64,000 bases of DNA from Arthrobacter rhombi. Its GTDB lineage: Bacteria > Actinomycetota > Actinomycetes > Actinomycetales > Micrococcaceae. The position numbers were made by a program, and so were the translations under genes. The DNA lies in the NCBI RefSeq assembly GCF_900163545.1, contig NZ_FUHW01000038.1, forward strand, positions 248,001-312,000. Direction: 5' to 3'. Within the stretch, counting starts at the first letter, position 1; the number at the start of each line of letters is the position of its first letter. This document shows, one piece after another, positions 62,304 through 64,000 of the stretch. Under the pieces are notes generated by a model. It worked only from the letters and a program-made list of their open reading frames with translations. It ran no database searches and was not told where the DNA came from.

Positions 62304-63815
62304 TTACTGTGCTGCCAGCTCTTCTGCGTAGGTCAGGAGCGTGCGCAGACCCGATCCGGTGCCGTTCTTGGGCACGTAACCATAGGGTGCGACGTCGTTA
62401 TACGAGGGGCCGGCAATGTCGATATGTGCCCAGGGGATCTTCTGGCCATCGACTTCACCAACGAACTCCTGCAAGAACGCTGCGGCGGTCATCATCCCGC
62501 CGTTGCGTTCGCCGGCGTTGGCCAGATCGGCGACGGTCGAGTCCAGGGAAGCCCTGAGTTCCTCGGGCATCGGCATGCCCCAGGCGGATTCACCGGAGGT
62601 TCCTGCGGCACCGACGAGCGCATCGCGAACCCCGGTGTCGCCCATGATGCCGCTGGTACGGCGGCCCAATGAGATCAGCTGGGCGCCGGTCAACGTGGCG
62701 ATGTCGATGATGACGTCGGGCTTTTCGGCGCTGGCAGCGACGAGACCGTCTGCCATGACCAATCGGCCTTCAGCGTCGGTGTTCAGGTTTTCAACGGTCT
62801 TGCCACCGAACATGGTGAAGACGTCGCCGGGACGGGCAGCGTGGCCGCCGGGCATGTTCTCGGCCAGGCAAAGCCATGCGGTCGCGCGCAGCGGCAGCCC
62901 GAGTTCCGCGATGGCGAGCATGGTTCCCAGTACGGTGGCCGCACCAGCCATATCCGACTTCATGAAGTGCATGTTTGCCGCCGGCTTCAACGAGATACCG
63001 CCGGTGTCGAAAGTGATGCCCTTGCCGACGAGGGCGAGGTGGCGGCGGGCCTTGGCCGGGGAGTATTCCAGTTTGACCAGGCGCGGCTGACGGGAAGAAC
63101 CCTTGCCGACGCCCATGATTCCGCCGTAGCCGTCCTTTTCCAGGCGCTTCTCGTCGTAAACGGTGACCTTGATCGGCAGCGATTTCACGGCGGTGCGTGA
63201 TTCCGCGGCGAAGGACTCGGGGAAGAGGTCGGCAGGGGAGGTATTGACCAGGTCGCGCACCCCGCGCACGGAGCGGCCAAGGATGGCGGCACGACGCAAG
63301 GCGGCGGGCAGGGCCTTGTGGGCCGACGCAGCGGTGGCGATGATGCCCTCGATCAAGGGCGTCTTCTCCGGGGCCTTCGAGAGGTGGTTGGAGAAAGCAT
63401 AGGCGCCCAAGGCCACGCCTTCGGCAACGGCTGTGGCCGATTCGACGGTGGGAGCCGGCAGGGCGAAGACGACCTTGGGGAGTCCCTTGAGTTGGCGGGC
63501 TGCAGCACCGGCGGCACGACGCAGTGCCTCGGTTTCAGGGGCCTCGCCGGCGACGGCGCCGAGACCGGTGAGGACCAGGACGTCGGCCTTGAGCGAAGCC
63601 GGGGCGGGCAGTCGGAGGATTTCATCCGCCGCACCGGTGGCGCCCAGGGCGGGCAGTGAGTCCTGCAGGGCCGAGGATTCTGCCTTCGGAAGGGGGGAAT
63701 CGAGCAGTCGAGGGCCGTCTTTGCCCTTGGCGACGGCGATGACGACGGCGTTGGCCGTCACCCGCCGTACGTCGGGGGAGACGGCGGTCAGCTTCAGTTC
63801 GCTGGCGTTGATCAC
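62304..63815 (-). CDS. pepA: Leucyl aminopeptidase (M17 family)
   Basis: A 503-residue two-metal aminopeptidase that removes N-terminal residues from peptides in the cytoplasm. The metal and catalytic residues are seen in VGKGITFDTGGISLKP, MKSDMAGAATVLG and the M17 signature NTDAEGRLVMADGL. The N-terminal domain is the macro-like regulatory fold. The start is a GTG at 63815 with AAGGA about 10 nt upstream. Similar pepB position near dlaT in M. tuberculosis. Confidence 0.95.
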   Translation of the reverse strand: MINASELKLTAVSPDVRRVTANAVVIAVAKGKDGPRLLDSPLPKAESSALQDSLPALGATGAADEILRLPAPASLKADVLVLTGLGAVAGEAPETEALRRAAGAAARQLKGLPKVVFALPAPTVESATAVAEGVALGAYAFSNHLSKAPEKTPLIEGIIATAASAHKALPAALRRAAILGRSVRGVRDLVNTSPADLFPESFAAESRTAVKSLPIKVTVYDEKRLEKDGYGGIMGVGKGSSRQPRLVKLEYSPAKARRHLALVGKGITFDTGGISLKPAANMHFMKSDMAGAATVLGTMLAIAELGLPLRATAWLCLAENMPGGHAARPGDVFTMFGGKTVENLNTDAEGRLVMADGLVAASAEKPDVIIDIATLTGAQLISLGRRTSGIMGDTGVRDALVGAAGTSGESAWGMPMPEELRASLDSTVADLANAGERNGGMMTAAAFLQEFVGEVDGQKIPWAHIDIAGPSYNDVAPYGYVPKNGTGSGLRTLLTYAEELAAQ

Positions 63816-63960
63816 GGGTCCGGATCCTTAATGCAGCCGCCCACCCGGGGCCGCGGTTGATGTGTGAAGTAGATGTTGCGTTACCTCCGATCGTATCGCT
63901 GACCGGCAGTGGTTGGTGTCCATTGACGTCTTACTGGGCCGAGCCTGCGGGTCCAACCGA

Positions 63961-63997
63961 TAGAATGGTCAGTGGGTCGGGAAGGAATCCGACCCCA
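63961..63997 (+). promoter_or_regulatory. Promoter -10 and leader hairpin at the window edge
   Basis: TAGAAT (63961-63966) on the plus strand is followed by GGGTCGG, which pairs with CCGACCC near 63990. This is probably the start of a transcript divergent from pepA whose gene lies outside the window. A GTG at 63972 is a possible leaderless start, but too little sequence is visible to tell. Confidence 0.4.
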
Positions 63998-64000
63998 CGC

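Noticed and set aside
63923-63966. TTGACG with TAGAAT as a complete promoter near the right edge
   Set aside because: The spacing is 32 bp, too long for a -35/-10 pair; only the -10 was kept.
1-64000. Prophage, insertion sequence, CRISPR array, tRNA or rRNA genes
   Set aside because: No transposase, integrase, repeat-spacer pattern or RNA gene signature could be found on reading both strands.

Overview
The window reads as a chromosomal core segment of a GC-rich actinobacterium, most likely order Micrococcales and family Micrococcaceae-like. The evidence is the actinobacterial division and cell-wall cluster without ftsA, the SepF/YggT/Wag31 block after ftsZ, gene neighbourhoods also known from Mycobacterium (idsA with an Rv2175c-like gene; lipB-lipA-DUF4191-RDD-glnA1; glnE-glnA2-panB), a DUF222/HNH (13E12-type) gene, and a MurE whose amino-acid-specificity motif is of the lysine/ornithine type rather than the diaminopimelate type. 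The species cannot be named from the sequence alone. No rRNA, tRNA, CRISPR array, insertion sequence or prophage was seen.

Layout. 1-4006: the 3' part of a large NAD-glutamate dehydrogenase and a PdtaS-like sensor kinase. 4087-8698: a LysM lytic transglycosylase, an Rv2175c-like DNA-binding protein, a polyprenyl diphosphate synthase and DNA polymerase IV. 8871-29323: a DUF3040 protein and then the dcw cluster mraZ-rsmH-ftsL-ftsI-murE-murF-mraY-murD-ftsW-murG-murC-ftsQ-ftsZ, followed by pgeF, yggS, sepF, yggT and wag31, all on the plus strand and largely translationally coupled. 29419-36705: lspA, rluD, dnaE, hisD, nrdR. 36771-39622: polyphosphate glucokinase, map, a 61-residue protein and panB. 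39750-49652: nitrogen assimilation (glnA2, glnE and, on the other strand, glnA1) interrupted by a cupin, a DUF222/HNH endonuclease-like gene and a 75-residue ORF. 49755-57664: DUF4191, lipA, lipB, an atypical membrane-anchored protein kinase and a tricorn-type protease. 57746-63815 (all minus strand): OsmC, a small membrane protein, the two-lipoyl-domain E2 subunit, lipoamide dehydrogenase and leucyl aminopeptidase.

Functional logic. The dcw block makes and polymerises peptidoglycan precursors and assembles the divisome. LipB and LipA make the lipoyl groups carried by the E2 subunit and re-oxidised by Lpd. GlnA1 and GlnA2 are glutamine synthetase paralogues and GlnE adenylylates the former. 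The GDH at the left edge is the catabolic counterpart.

The most interesting signals are non-coding: (i) five 10-bp-spaced TGGRG boxes over the mraZ promoter plus further boxes in the opposite orientation upstream; (ii) two promoters matching the RecA-independent (PafBC-type) DNA-damage motif, on dinB and on the DUF222/HNH gene; (iii) a four-box GlnR-like operator upstream of glnA1; (iv) about a dozen -10 hexamers placed 6-7 nt before a start codon, implying widespread leaderless mRNAs; (v) a perfect 52-bp palindrome between two convergent genes; and (vi) palindromes overlapping the ftsZ promoter and a small membrane-protein promoter. No wholly new multi-gene system was recognised.
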